A model generated the notes under the pieces. The model worked only from the letters and a program-made list of their open reading frames with translations. It did not search any database and had not been told where the DNA came from. The position numbers and the translations under genes were made by a program. Positions 14,402-29,100 of a stretch of DNA of 64,000 bases are shown one piece after another. Source of the DNA: Lates calcarifer (taxonomy: Eukaryota; Chordata; Actinopteri; Centropomidae); NCBI RefSeq assembly GCF_001640805.2, contig NC_066848.1:5516575-5580574 (forward strand), written 5' to 3'. The number at the start of each line of letters is the position of its first letter. Position 1 is the stretch's first letter.

Positions 14402-14583
14402 GATGTGGAGCTTCAAGAAGTCTCCGAGACCAGAGGAGCTATCCACCCTCACCAGGACAGCATCCTTCAGGTGCGTGCTGAAACCAATGGCTAGCCGATC
14501 TGCCCTCGTGCTGGGACGGTCATTTGGCGGCCACGTGTATGTGATCAGTCCACCATCTCGCCCAAATATGTACGTTGTTCCCG
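14402..14583 (-). CDS. nrxn1: neurexin-1 exon, start of LNS6 (first alpha/beta shared exon)
   Basis: 182-bp exon, phase 1 to 0, with 60 complete codons: [20 protein letters not shown], then [20 protein letters not shown], then [20 protein letters not shown]. It opens LNS6, the neuroligin-, LRRTM- and cerebellin-binding domain present in both alpha and beta forms. The aspartate of GLGD corresponds to the residue that coordinates Ca2+ in mammalian LNS6. The acceptor is CTTTCTCTAG and the donor ATC then GTAAGT; both are good. Upstream partners are the EGF-C exon (alpha) or the beta exon at 31569. The next exon, expected to begin with a HQGKIG-like sequence, was not found downstream in this window. 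Confidence 0.96.
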
Positions 14584-15706
14584 CTAGAGAAAGAAAAAAC
14601 AAAGAAAGAAGAACAAATAGAAGATGTTAACAGTGTATTCCCCCTCACAACTGTGTATCAGATCGTGAACCACTGACTGTCAACACAAACATTATTAACA
14701 CAGCAAAAGTCAGCATCGATGCCGTGTGTACAGAGCACCGTCACTCTGGAGTGTTATATTGTGCTGAGTAATGACTTTGCAAAGCACCAAGCAACATATC
14801 ACTCTTGAACAGCTCTCAGCCCTGTCTGAGGGTTTAAGTACACTCGTGTCAATTCATGAGTAGGGGAAAATTCAGAGGAAATGAGGGAGGCAGGTACCGC
14901 TTTCCTCATAATGCTGCACAATTACTCAGTTTTACTGCCACTGCCTGACTTCACCTCTAGAGGTAAGAGATACAAGTGAATGCTAGTGAATTTGCAGCCA
15001 TATCCCCGATGCCCAGGTAACCAGCATGCCAAACGGGCACCTCCCCGTCTCTCTCGCACTTCATTAGCAGCCTCAAAGGCAGACGCAGCCGGCAGCATTA
15101 TTGACTGACTGGTCCAATTATGCCCTTCTCCTGACCCCAAAACCAGCTATTTCCTGTCTCGCTGCATTACCTCGTTGTCTTTAGAAGCTGTATGAAAGGT
15201 TTGAACATGACCTGGTAGATGGAAGAGTGGTTCTAATTACGTAGCTATTCAGTGAGAAGAAGCCTCACGGCAGTTTGCCAGTGACCTAATCAAATTGATG
15301 GTTAGAAATAAGTCCATCTCAACTAACGAAGGAAGTGGTCTATTAAAAGTGGGAGTATCTTCATGTGTAAAGCCACAGTCTCAGGTTTTGATGCTTGCCA
15401 ACCATCCGGCACTTTGCCATTTCAGAGCTGTCAGAGTTGTCTCAATCAAATAAGTGCCTATTTCTTTCCAATTAGAAACCTTCATTAGGATAGTGTTTCA
15501 ATTCATTTTTTCCAGGACATAGAGAAGTATGGTCATGGAAGAAAGTGTGTACGTGCGTGTACGAGTGGGAACGAATTAGTATGTGATTGGGAAATAAATG
15601 TCTGTGAGAAAAAGGCTGAAAATGAATGCAGCTGTCAGATTAGCATAAAAACAGCTATCTTCATGAAAAATTAGACAAGGCGCTCTGCTAGTGTGTCATG
15701 CATTTA

Positions 15707-15742
15707 CGTGTGTGTGTGTGTGTGTGTGGGTGTGTGTGTGTA
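15707..15742. repeat. (GT)n microsatellite
   Basis: Slightly interrupted GT repeat in the intron, about 1.1 kb upstream of the LNS6 exon in the transcript. Confidence 0.95.
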
Positions 15743-18700
15743 TGTATAAGAGTGAGAAGGAGAAACAGAGAGCGCGCAAGGGAGAGACAGGGAGTGTTAA
15801 TATTCATAGGGGCAGGGAGTTAAACAGCCTCAGCCTGAACAATAGATTATAAATCATTCTGACTGTAATTCCAATATTTTCTTGTAAACCAGTTCATGAG
15901 GATATAAAACTATCGATAAATTTTGCATTTATTTATATATTTCTGTTGTTTTCTTCCCTCTGGCTTTTTCTTCACAGTGCAGTGATTAAGGGGCGTCGCT
16001 CCACTCTCAAGTTCCTTTTCCAATTTCATTCCCTTATTTGAGTCAATACACACGGTCAACCATTAGCGAAAAAGAATTGCATCATTAATTAACAGTAATG
16101 TGATTAACAAATGGTGTTGGGACATACAGATCTATGGCGGGATTTACTGTTTTCATAAAGCATAACTCGCGTCTGTAAAACATAATGAAATAACACTGTA
16201 AGCATTCTTGTTCTCCTAATGGACAAAGCGTTATGAAGCTTGATGACTTCTACAAAGGAAAAGACATTATGTGTAATATATTTGCGAGACAGACATCATT
16301 TCTTTTTCATGAAGTCTGCCGGCTACCGCTGAAAACCCCTCTTGTTCCTCTAATGCATATCTGATGTTGGCCCCTTCTCAGAGCAATCTGCAGTTCATGT
16401 GGCTCACACTGGACTGTTGTCACTGTCTTCCGAGTTTTCCCCCCAAGCCACTAAACACTTGCCCATGTTGCCAGCTTATTATAATTAAGCTCTTTTAAAC
16501 CATGTCATGTTGGAACTCACTGGGCCCTTAAGCGTCCATTTCCCCCTCTGTCTATTCATACAATTTGACACCCACTTTATTATCCCACTGACAGCTTATT
16601 TACTGTTGGTGACCTCCAAAAAAACCCACTATCATATAAAGATTGCTCATTTCAGTGAACTGGTGTGCCGATCTGGCTGGTGTCACCCTTAAGCTAAATG
16701 GATGAACAGCAAGAGCCTCATGTCAAGGCACCAAAGGTCAACAACTACTCTGCAACATGTACATTATAAAAATGATTTTAAAACGGATTCAGAGAGTGCA
16801 GATAATAAGGTTGCCAATATGTGGTAAAGCAGTCTAAAATCCATATGAGATTGTAAGACTAGTGGAAAAACTCCTTAAGGGACTATTGAGGATTAAGATA
16901 CATGGGGAAACATGGCTAATGCACACCTACACAGTTGTGCAGTGGCATGAAATCAGCAGACACGTGTCTGTGTAACTCCAGTGGTGGGAGTAATTATGCA
17001 CTGGCTCCATATTTGTTATTTGTGTGCTCTCCTGGGACACTGGGCCTGATATGGATCTGTTGTAGTCATTAGATACAGTAGTGTCCTGGAAATACTTGCC
17101 TGTTTGTTGTCTCTTTAATTTGACAAGAGTTTCAGTTTATTCCCTGTTCACCCACTGTCTAATAAAAAACAAATGAAAGGACTGGATCTAGGTACTATGT
17201 GGGGGTTTTGAGAGACAAAGTGCTTAGAGGTGTGGCACTACACAATACAACCGTGTGAAACAGAATGTAATTAAAATTTTCTTGCTCACATACTCCCATG
17301 TGCATTTACATCGCTTACATTCATATGCATCTCCCCAGTGAGGTCATAGAGTGGTAACTGAGTGTAGTGTGTTTTCAGCAGGTACTGGTGGGTTTTACTC
17401 AAGTCTATTTCCGATGATCAGACCTCCAGGATGAACCTCTCAACCACAAGTCTCCCCCTGTTAAAGGATAATGAATTAATCTGCCCTCATGTTGGACTAC
17501 ATTGAGAGCTAGCTGCTCTCTACTGTGTCAGTTAACATCAAAGAAGATAAACATTGGCAGATCAAACACTCTGCTTTCATTAAAAATGTAGCACCATCCC
17601 AGGAGTTCCCCTGCATTTGGCCAAAGAGGTGTGTGGGATAGTAGACTGTAGGCTAGAAAACATGGCCTGTGTGTTAGAGCCCTCTTGGCACTGGCTCCTC
17701 AATGTCTCAATCTATTTCAGCTGCAATGAAGCAGGAGCATATAGCAGACTGGCCTTTAAGCACTGTATGTTTAATAAACTGTCCAGTGTCACATGAAGAG
17801 GCGGAGAGGTGAGAGCAAAATAAAGTGTACTGGCTATATTCCTTAGTGTAGCATTTGTGGGATGCTTAAGATATACAGAACACACCAGGCAGTGACTATA
17901 AAGCTCAGCTAAGGTCAGGCCCGCAGACTGTCTTTCCTCTGACCTCCAACACGGCCATCATAACGAGCCTCATATTACCACCTCTGCCGAGAAACTGGGG
18001 AGAAATCCAATCATAATTACATAGTTGTGATGGAAATATGAAAAGGAGAGATGACATTATGGATCTGCTTTCTGTCAGCACCTAGCAATTGCGTTTCTCC
18101 CTATTTGCTGCCAAGGATTCCCGTAATGACTGGTGTGCAAAAATAGATCACCCGAGATGTGGCTTATAGTATAGCTTTTTGAAATTAATTTTTGATCATT
18201 TCCATGAATCTGCTGAATGGAATTTCAAAGAAAGATAACCACTTTCCCCAGTCGTCTCTTTTTTTTCTATATCCATATATACACAGACATAAACATTCTG
18301 TTCCACACGTACATTTAACTTCTACTGTATATTTTTACAATGCAAATTACCTCAATGAGAACAACATCTGCAACATCTGTGGTGCACTCGTTAGTGACTG
18401 TGTCAGAAATAAGTAGGTGAGCATTTACATAAATTGCTACATGTTGTACATCCCCAAAACCATTTAAAAGGACAAAACTATATTAAGGATAACATCATTT
18501 GGGTTTATCTTTGGTCTGTTCCCCCCTGGGAGGAGTACAATTAAAAGAAGCTTAATGATGTCTATTGGATTACCATTTCAGTTTCCAGAGAAATCATTAC
18601 CACGATTTATGAGGACACTATTATCCAATCAAACACTATCGGTATCTGGTGAAGGAGCTATCTCCGATCAATGCTCCTGAAGATTTAGTGCCATGAGGGA

Positions 18701-20160
18701 AAATTGTGAGCCAACGTGATCAATTTTTCTCTTCCCACTGATCTACCTTTCTCTCACTATATTTTACCTTTCGGGACAATTAAATGGTCTGGTAGTTGAG
18801 GAGATGAGGTGGTAAATAGAATGCTCAGTTATGAGCAAAACCGTTCAAACTCATAGCTAATTAAATGTCTTTTCAGCTGCATGTTCTAACTTGGCAGTGA
18901 TTACAAAGCTGTGAATTACAGAGACGGTCGAGTAGGGCCACCGTTCACACAGCCTCGGCATATAATTAAATGGTACATCACACCCTGTGATCCAAAATAA
19001 TAATGCCAATACACTGACATCTATCTATCTACAGTATATAATCTAGGGATTCTTGTTTGATCTGCAGTATCATCCCCTCTCCAGGTTTCTTTGCCAGTAT
19101 CATCAGTTATTCAAACCTCTTGTGACATGAAACAGCAATAACAGAAGAAGGAAAAACATGATTTGATAATTCCAATGTGAGTGGATCATGTGTGTGAACT
19201 ACAATATTTTTCCTGTTAGCTAGTCTTGGAGTTATTTCAACAGACAAGAGAACCTTTCATATTTCTATTTTACCTGTCAAGTGTTGCAAGTGTTGAGTAT
19301 CAGTGTGATCCTGGAGGTTGTATAATCAATGTGGAACTGTGAAACATACAATTCATACAGCTGTGCATGGACAAAGGATGAAGAGCTCTGCTCAAGTGAA
19401 AAGATGCAGGGGAATTCACTTTTTAAACTATCATTCACTTTCAGTTCTGTCAATACAATTATTTCTTGTTAAACATACAGTATAACAGTATTTTGTCCTA
19501 ATTATTTCCTGAAAGGGGTTTTATATGAATCTTTCTCATTGTTTTGGACAGAAAAAAATCAGTATCATAATGGGTCATCCATATTTCGCATTAATGTTTG
19601 TGTGTTTGCGATACATAAGTGTTATGCAATTCAACCAAATGAACATTACATTATCTGACTGTACAAGCTATTTTATATGGCTTTCTGTTGACTGAGATAA
19701 AAATGTATGTCCTGATTTCTTTCTTTGCACAGCTACAGTAGTGACTTTTCCCTCTATCCTGTACTGTAACGATTCATTCTATAGAATTTTTGTTTTTTGA
19801 CTTGTTTACTGTTGCTGCTACTGCTGTAAATTTAAAGCATTTCTTTCTGTACACCAAAGGACGTTTCCCAGGAGGACTGTACCTCCCTGTCGGTGTATGG
19901 TGGGGCTTTGTGTTTGTGAGGGTGACATTTCTGTCAGGGTTCTTCTTGTCTGCTCCAAAATAGGAAGAGAGGAGCATCACTTGGGATTTTTGCTTGTCCT
20001 GTTCACCTTCCGAGTTCAAGTCAAAGGTGGTGCATGGTGCACTGCAGTCATGTTCTGTGCTACTTTATCGAGTCATGTGTGCATGTTTGGATCCTACTCA
20101 TAGGCTTACCAAGTCCTTTTGTGGATATGTAGGCCAATTTGACTTTGATGTAATTCCCTG

Positions 20161-20184
20161 TATATTTTCCCCGAGGAAAATATA
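20161..20184. repeat. perfect 10-bp inverted repeat, 4-base loop
   Basis: TATATTTTCC, CCGA, GGAAAATATA. A hairpin of this size is expected about once by chance in a window like this, so no function is claimed. Confidence 0.9.
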
Positions 20185-23100
20185 GCTTAATTTTTTCCAC
20201 TCCGAGTATATCCACATGTGGCTGTACTATAAATGAGGAACAAGCTGTTGGATGCACCTTTCCTATACCCAGCCTGCTCCTGTGGCTGACTGCTGGTTCT
20301 GTCAGGCTCTTCATCTAATACCACTGAACCATTACTTTCATTTGGCAATGAAGCTCTTAGCACCAGAGCAGCACAGTAGCCTGGTATGTTATCTCCCTCT
20401 CGAGCTGATTAAATTTAAAGTGCCATATATTCGCTCGTGGCAATTTTGCACCTTTTGCACAAGGACACAAGTTTCCTCTTGAGAGAGATCTTTTTGTGAT
20501 AGATGTCTTTTGTTCTGCTCTCTACTGTGCATCAGAGTTGTCGGAGCGCACTGCTTTGACTGGTGATGAAAACCACATCTGTTGATAGAGTATTCCTCTC
20601 CTATTGCCATCAGTACCACATGTGCACTATGAGCCTATTGTCAGGACAAAAATCACACATATTATGTGCCATAAGTTTTGTGCTGTGTTCACTTACTTGC
20701 AAAAATAGAGCCTGAGCATTTAGAATAGCAAATGAAAGACATTTGGGTTAAAGAGGTCAACTCAAGATGGAAATTATTTAAATTATTTAAATGAAAATGT
20801 CACAAATTATTACGTCTTAGTGAATTAAGCACAATATTGTTGCTTAAAGGCGGCAATGTTAGATGTAGCCTGGTCTAAAGTTTTTAACTTATGTTAATTT
20901 AGCTCACACACTAGTAATGTAGGCATGTTATAGTTTTTGTTTAACCTTTGTCTGTGACACTAAAATGCCCTTTTTTTGTCTAGCTATTGTCCTGAGTTGA
21001 CTTGTGCAGTCATTTTAGTGTTTTCATGGAGGGTTTGTGTTTCACAGTGTGAAGTTGACTGTTGTGGTATGTTGGATTAGGAGGCATTGTAAACTGAGAA
21101 TGCAATTGTTACTGCTACTTCTCCAAAAATCAACTTACTATAGTAATTAATTGGTGTATTTCCATTTCATTTCAGTCATTAAAAATCATTGTCATTCCAA
21201 AATGTTTTTTTCTGTATAATTTTCATCATTAAAGCAATTATAATGTTTCATGAAAACTTTAAGAAAATAGATGCCTGCAGGAAAAAACAGACCTTCCCAT
21301 CAGGTGTCACTTTTGTAGCTGACATAACCAAATGCTTTGACATGTGAAGTGATTAATTGCCTGTCACCTTGGACTGGCAGCCTTTGTGTGTAAGGATAAT
21401 TAAGTACAGTGAACAACAACAGCTCTGATAATATGAGCTGAGAGCAATTGTTCTTCCAGTTGTTTGGAGTCTGCAGTTAAAGCACAGCCTCTGGTTGTCA
21501 GTCCCGTGGGTGTGAATGAGAAAATTCAGCTGGACAATGAGAACTGGAAAGCCAGATATAGTGGATACAGCTAGATCCCTATGGCCACCCCCACCCAATC
21601 TCTATTTCTATATCTACTCATTGTTCTATTGCAGGATGGCGAGGTCCTTTCAACAATTTAAACCTCACTCTCAAGCTGTGCCAGTGGAAAAAGCCATTCT
21701 CTATCTTCAGTGGTGTGTGAGCAGCCCTTTGGGAGACTAAAAACACATGGAAACACATGGATTGTTGACTTGTCTTAATCCTCTCTCAGCACGAACAACT
21801 GGCTCCCTTATAATGGGATTGACTGTTAGAACAGAACCAGCAGGCATGAGAAAAGGTTTCATCACAGGTTGAACCCTGAACAATCCTGTACAACATACGA
21901 CAGGAATGACGGCAAAACAAACTTTTTATGTGACCGTCTGAATTATACGTGAGGGGCTGGGATTCTCTTGATAAGATAAGGAACAAAAAATTTCAGTTTT
22001 GTGTCAGCATCTCATCCATTTTCTACATCATTTCAATATTGCTGGTGTGCAGAGCCAATACATTTATTGCATGTGCATGGAGTTGAACCTGAGCAATTTC
22101 ACCAGCCAGTCTATAACTGCTGCAGTTCTGTCATCAAACTAACCCATAACATAAAACACTGCATACTGCACACCCTGCTACATTCTGCTTTGCTTTCTTC
22201 CACGTTTCTTTTCTTTTTTTTAAGTGATAAATCCTTCCTTCAGTCTTTATCAGAAGGCTGGAGCTGAGCTATTCTCTTTGCAGTCAGCAGAAAGCAGAGT
22301 GGACAGAGGTGCTAAATCAACCCAAAGTGCAGACTGCCTGCTTACTTTGTGTTGGCTTAATAAGTCTGGGCATATTGGCATATATACAGCACAGTCAATA
22401 TAAACTTTTACACTTCATTGCCCAGAGGCTTAATCTTCACCACCGGCCAATAGGGTATTCAGTTATATCTACTGTTAGGGATTGAGATATAATGTACACC
22501 TAAGCTAACACAGCATGTTTTATTTTACTGCTTATAGACTGAAATAGTAGAGTATTTCAATGATGACAAACATAATACTTTATTGATAATAATCAATGTA
22601 ATTAAACAGCATTTTTCCTAAGTGTTTTGATAAATCATAAGCACTAAAGCAAAACACAACTACATAAAAAAGGACAATTCTAAAGTCCTCAGGCCATCAC
22701 CCTTAGTCTCTAGACTAGACTAGGCAAATATTCTAATTAGCCCACTTCTACAGTATTGTTTTAACAATATCCAGTGACCTATGAGCCTTAAGCTCCTTCT
22801 AATGAAGACAATCCCAAAGCAGCATTTCTGCATAGGACAGCTGACAGTGTCCAACCTGCCTTCATAAGCTGCAAAGGATTAATTCTCTCCCTCTCCCCCC
22901 TCTCTCCCCACCTCTCTCTCTCTCTCTCCCTGCTTTGCTAATTTGATGTAATTAAATTAAGTGGAGACTAAAAGTGGGACATTGCTGCTTGCCCCCATGA
23001 TTGGTCATCCCTATTAGAGGGTATAAGATGCCGGCTCCAAAATCCTAGTAGCAACAAAACCTAATAAACACAGGGACAGAGAAAAAACATAAGAGCACTT

Positions 23101-26100
23101 AAAGTCAGACCTCAAGGCGAGTACAGTACAAAATGACCACATCAGAGAGGAAGGAGTGAGGAGGGGAGGAAGAGAGGGAGGGAAACAGAGAGATAAAGAT
23201 TTATGATTGAATAAAGGTTGATTAGAAAGTGGTTTCATGTTGTATACTCAAAAGGGCAATAGCAGAAACAAATGTCATCATTTTTACAGTATATCTAAAG
23301 GGTTGGTTTAGATCAATATAATTCCTATATGTTTTATACCATACGTGAATATTATGATAAGCTATTATCAGGCATCAGCAGTCTGAATTTGTCTGAATTC
23401 ATCAAATCAAGTGAGTATCCCCTGGTAGTTTCATGCAGATTTATTGCCAATGTTGTGTTTACAACAAATTCTGTGACCCAACAGAGTGTAGGACCGGATT
23501 AGGAATTTCACCTATATTGCTACTGCAAATGTTTATACCCTACTTCATCATACACTTTTTTATGATTGGCGTTACCAAAAAGAGTGCTCCCTCAGTATTT
23601 AGATAGGGTCACAAATGTTGACAGCTATTGATTAAAGATTGCGACCCAATATTATTAGATGCAGATTCCTGCAGATTTTGATATCTGTAGCATACTGATC
23701 TTTCTGTAGAGCACTGACTCACCTGGCAATATATTGTTGGGGTTTTTTCATATAGTCATTTTATATGACAATATACCCACCGAAATACATGCAACTCCAG
23801 GCTAAGAAGGAATTGCTGCACGACCAGTATGGATAGGAGGGACGATTACAGTGATTCGACATACATATAGTATGTTAGTATTGTATTAAGATAGACTCAG
23901 AATCTATCCTTCAAGCAGCTATAAACTGATAGTGTCTGCAGCCTCTACCTAGTTCCACAGAAATTGTGAATCAAGAAATCTTCCCCTGGATCATACTGTT
24001 GCAGTACTTCACCACATTTTATCCTCACACTGCTCTGAAGAGATAAGCCTTCACCTCATCATGACGAGGCCTCGGGGTAGCCATACCAACCACCCTCGCT
24101 CTTCATGGCAGGGGACCATCAATTCATGGTTGAGGTAAAGTTCTGCCCCCTGGGCTGGTAACATTACGCCATGAATGCTCAGTCGACCAGTGCCACTCAC
24201 ACCCTTCTGCCTCCTCCTCTGCCATGCTCACTTCCCCTAAGCCCTAAGTGATACATGAGCCCCTGCCTTGTGGAGCAGAATGGCCCATCCAGGCAGAGCT
24301 GACAAGACCCAGTGTCTTAATGGAGCAATATACCAAACGGGCCCTTTGTTACCCTGACCAGCTGCATATCTGCCTCCCCAGCCAACAGCCTTGGCTCTGA
24401 TAGAGGTGTCTCACAGTATCGACAGCTTCTAATTTACTCTCTCATCATCACTTGCCTCATTTGCTCCTCAGACACAATGCTCCCTTTCTCTCAGTTCAGG
24501 TCAGCCATTTTGTTTGCCAGCAATTTGTTGATTAGATTTTTCTGCATCCAGTGTTTAATTTGCGTGCCAGCCAACACACATATCAAAGTTAGACTTAAAG
24601 AAAATCAGGCATCAGTCGATTCTTGGCTTTTTCATTCCCAGTTAAAAGCTTGTTTGACTGATTGCTTGCCATCAGACATCAATGCATTATTTAGTTTCAG
24701 TGTGTCTGTGTGCTAGCATGTACCAAACATCACAGACTCCAAATGGTCTCCAGAAGCTGTTGTCTTCTCTATTAGGGAGCCAACAGATGTGGAGTATGAC
24801 TGCAGTTCTAATTACTGAAAAATACAAGTGTGGGGGATAATTACACAGTGGAAGTGAGGCAGAAAACAGAGACCAGGGCCAGAGCTCTGATCTGAGACCA
24901 GAGACAACTCTGGCTGCCCATCGCCATATGCAGCCCAACCTGCATCAGCACAAATACTATTCTCACAAAGAAGCTGCTTTAGGATCAGACAGAGCTACTG
25001 CTCCTTACTGAGCACACCCCTACATTAGCACTATTCTTAAAAGCAAATTATATTAGAGCCTATACTCGACCTGCATAATTAAAAAAAATGGATGTGCTGC
25101 AGGACCGCTTCTCTTGAAATGATTTAATATGTCCACAACTCTATCTCTCATTCAAGGCAAAGTATTGGGTAAAACCTTCTCCACTGTCCTTCTCCTTTAA
25201 CAAATCACTATTTAGCTTGAGGCAATGTACATGTGCAGTAGGTAGCCTGAAAGTAGAGCATAAACAGCACTTCAAAAGCTAGCAGACACTGTTTAACACA
25301 CTCAGTTTGGTACATACAATGCACTGTGTAATATCTGTGGTCTTCATTTTACATATGATATCATAACATGTAACATAAGATCATATATATACGAATATGT
25401 GGATAAAATATCTTCTATACATTTAATACCACAAAACGAGCTCATTATGCTAATGTACCAAATTTCATGTTGTCCCTGCATGACACTGCTTTATTTTTGC
25501 TGTTTACTCCTTTGGTAAGCCCTACCCAGGAGACAACAAGTGCGCCTTGGCCTTAATTGCTGGATTAAACATCTGCTTTGCCTATTGCTGAGTAGCCTCA
25601 CTTTGTAAGTAAGCCTCTACTAAGTGGCAAGATATTATTTAATTAGCTGCATATCTTATGGAAATTATATGATAAAAAATGAATCTGGAGAAGATCAAGA
25701 GAAAAAAGTATCACCAGAAATAAACACTGCATGTGCATGTGCTGAGGCGTATGAGAGGGAGTTTTTGTTGTGCGGCACAACTACTGCCTTTGCGATTTAT
25801 ATACAGCTCTGCCTCCCCCTTATCAACAGGCAATGTAGGAGAACCATAAGAGAGCTGTGCTGTCCTCTATCTCACACTGATGCCACGTATCTACCAACAA
25901 ATAAATATATAACAGACAAAAAAAAGAAATGTGCGTGGGTATGCATTGTATTTCTACACTATGTTGCAAAATATATGCTAATATTAGCTTGCACTTAGGT
26001 GTTAGGCAGGCGTGTTTTTATCAGTCCCTGCCAGCAGGCCTGAGGCTCTAAGAGATGGAAGGAGCAATGAGGAAGGTGAAATCCCACACAATCCTATTAG

Positions 26101-29100
26101 AGTGGATTAGGGGGCAGCTTTCTTTCTGTTGCCACTCTGCTGCAGGTGAGCAATTGTAAATTGCAAAGAAAAAAAAAAGAACAGTCATGACATGGCTGGT
26201 TCTTATTGAGGGCACCTATTGTAACACAGGGCAGCTATTCATTTTTTAAAAGCTTTTTTTTTTATTTGAGACCATCATTAAGGAAACACACATGACATTA
26301 AAGTTGTTAGGCAATGATTTGCAAGCTAAGAGTAATTATAATGCTGTCAATCAAACCACCCACACAGAGGAGCTTGAGGATGGAGTTGTTTTTTCCCCTC
26401 CTAAACCAGCAGTGTGAAATTTAAGTAAAGGCGCATGATCGATCAGATGATCAATGGCAATCATACATTTTTTCTTCTGCAAGCTGCCTGCCACAGAAAC
26501 CCATCCTCTGTGGCCTCCCCTGTGGTTGGGGTTATCAGACTGTAAAAGCTGAAAGATTTCACCCTCCATCCTGTTGTTTCTCCTTTGACCTTCCCCAGAA
26601 CCAATTAGCCCATCACTAAGGGAGTTATCACTGTACTTGTAATATTGCACATCCGGACACTTATATTTTCATACCTTTCAAGTGCATGTCTTTCTTTATG
26701 ACCCATTTTAAATTATAGCCCATGATATGTTCCATATAAATTGAACTTTTCCCATGTGCAAATTTGCATATCGCTGCAGCTACCCACATTCACACTCTTC
26801 AGTAGTGACAATGATTCAAAGTGATCAAAGAGATGAAATATGATTTGGGAGAGTGTTGCTCTTTGTGTGTGCAGTGAGCCTGCATTTGTGAGAGAATGTG
26901 CATAAGTGTGAGTGTATATACAGGCTTGACTGGCGCAGAGATAGCTGCTCCCTCATTATGATGGCAGAAAATGAGGCTTCTCCAGGGTGACTGAACTCAA
27001 TTCAGATTAGATATAAAATGTGAGCTTTTGCATTCTTGATCTCCACTTTATTTATTTCAATTTATTTATCCCCCTCCCGTCCCCTCCCCTTCTTGTGCCA
27101 TGTCCCCTGGGGAGGCATTTATCGAGTCAATCAGAATTGACTGTGGAGAACTGCTTAAGCTCTTTTCATTAGCATCTTTAACACCTTGACCTGCTTTACA
27201 GCTGCATCCCTCCTTCACAATTCCTGTTCTCCATACAGTTAATGCTGGCATTCAAAAAATGCAGCTGTGGCTAAAACATCAACAGTTAATGTGGAAAAAA
27301 TCCAATTTTACCCATCCAATATTTATACTGTATTCCTTAACATAATATTTTCCACTTATTCCTCTTATTGCCATATTGTTATACATTAATTTATCATCTT
27401 TGGCATGTATGATTACACAATGTATTTTTGCTATTTCTCCTTTATTTCTATATCTACAATACATCCTGCCACTTAAGCCCCTCTCATTGTACACCAGGAA
27501 ATAGTTATATTTAATGTGTGATAGTTTTTCCCCATTTCTGTATAAAATGTTGAGTTTTCTCTATCATACTTGGTAGATGTCACATAGATGAAACACTAGC
27601 AATGAACATCGACCAGACAAGTTGTCATCTGAAGTAAATTTTTTTTATATTACCTTTAAAAAAAGAAAGCCAGAGGTGTAAACAGACTGACAGAATGTAT
27701 GAACAAGGAAGGAGGAGATAGGAGGAAAGAAGATGTTGTTGATGATGATTCACTGAGTGCCTTATGGGTAAAGAGCTCCCTGACTCAAAGTTATCCAGGA
27801 CCTATGCATGTGAGGGGTGCAGACATCCCCTTGAGTCAAAGGAGGGGGTGGGGGGTTGGGGCTTCTTCTCTCTCTCTCTTCCTCTCTGTCTTCCAAGTCT
27901 CTAATCTGAAACCGGACACATTACTCAGCTGACCCCTCGCTGCCCACCGCACGCACAGTCAGGTCTCATTTCCTTTTATGCCAACCATTGCCTGGTCACC
28001 ACCGAAACCACACAGACCACTGCAGGCGCAAAATCCTGCCCACTCTGTCTGCTTGGATGGGCTCTGTAGACCAACAAGGGAGCTGGGGGTGGGTTAGACA
28101 CAGTGGTCAGGGAGAAATGAAGTGCAGAGAGGAAGGAGGGAAGGAAGGATGAGAAGAAGAAGGGAGCGAGCTAACATCATAAGATGCAAGTGGGTTAAAG
28201 ACCTAAAGCGCATACAAATAAAAAGCGGGAGTTTATGTTCTCACACATCAGAGGAGGAGGAGAACGGAGCGATTCTCTCATTCGTGGGTCAATAACTGCC
28301 TATGCTCCCTCTAGAGCAGAGGAACATGTACTCAGATCCTTATCAGGGCAGCTATCATCTCCGCTGCCTCACAGAAGCAGCGATACTGTCATCCTCACAC
28401 TATCGCAGAATGACATCAGCTCAGAGACATGGGAGTAATTATATTATACAAGCCCACAACACACCAGCAGCAAGGCAACATCAGAGACCATCCACTTCCT
28501 TCCTCCTCTCTCTCTTTTTCCTTCTCTTCTTTCTTTCTCCCTCCATCTCAATTGTTCTTCACTCTGTCCTCTTTTATTTCTTCCCTCTGTCTTTCTCTTC
28601 CCCAACTCATCTGTTCTCTGCTGCAGTGCCAGCACCGACAAGCACAGTCTCTAATCCATTCAAGCATTAGCTCTGAAGGTGGAGAGCTTTAAAATTGATT
28701 ATAATCATTTAAATTGCATCAATGACTTTCATCAAACCACAGAATTTTGAAATACAAAAGCCATTTATGCAGTGGTTGCTGGAACAGTTGTTTGGGGTTT
28801 TCCTCAGATGCACCAACTATATCACATAATCATCACAATTCTGTTGATTTTCCCCCCTACTTATGGGTTATGCTTGTTATAAATAAAGGTTAAAACTATG
28901 GGTTATAATTTTGTGAGGATAACATACACATAGGCAGAGTAAGCAAGAGAGAATGTGGAAGATATTATATATTTCACTCAGATGGTGGGAATTGCCAAAT
29001 CAGTGCAGATCACTATCTTCTGCAGTAGAAGAAGCAGATGTAGAAGATCTACAGAAATCCAAAGTCCACTTTCCCAATAACCACTGAGAAGATTCATTCA

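Noticed and set aside
27841..27861. G-run cluster suggesting a G-quadruplex
   Set aside because: Only three usable runs of three or more Gs with allowed loops, so no standard four-run motif.
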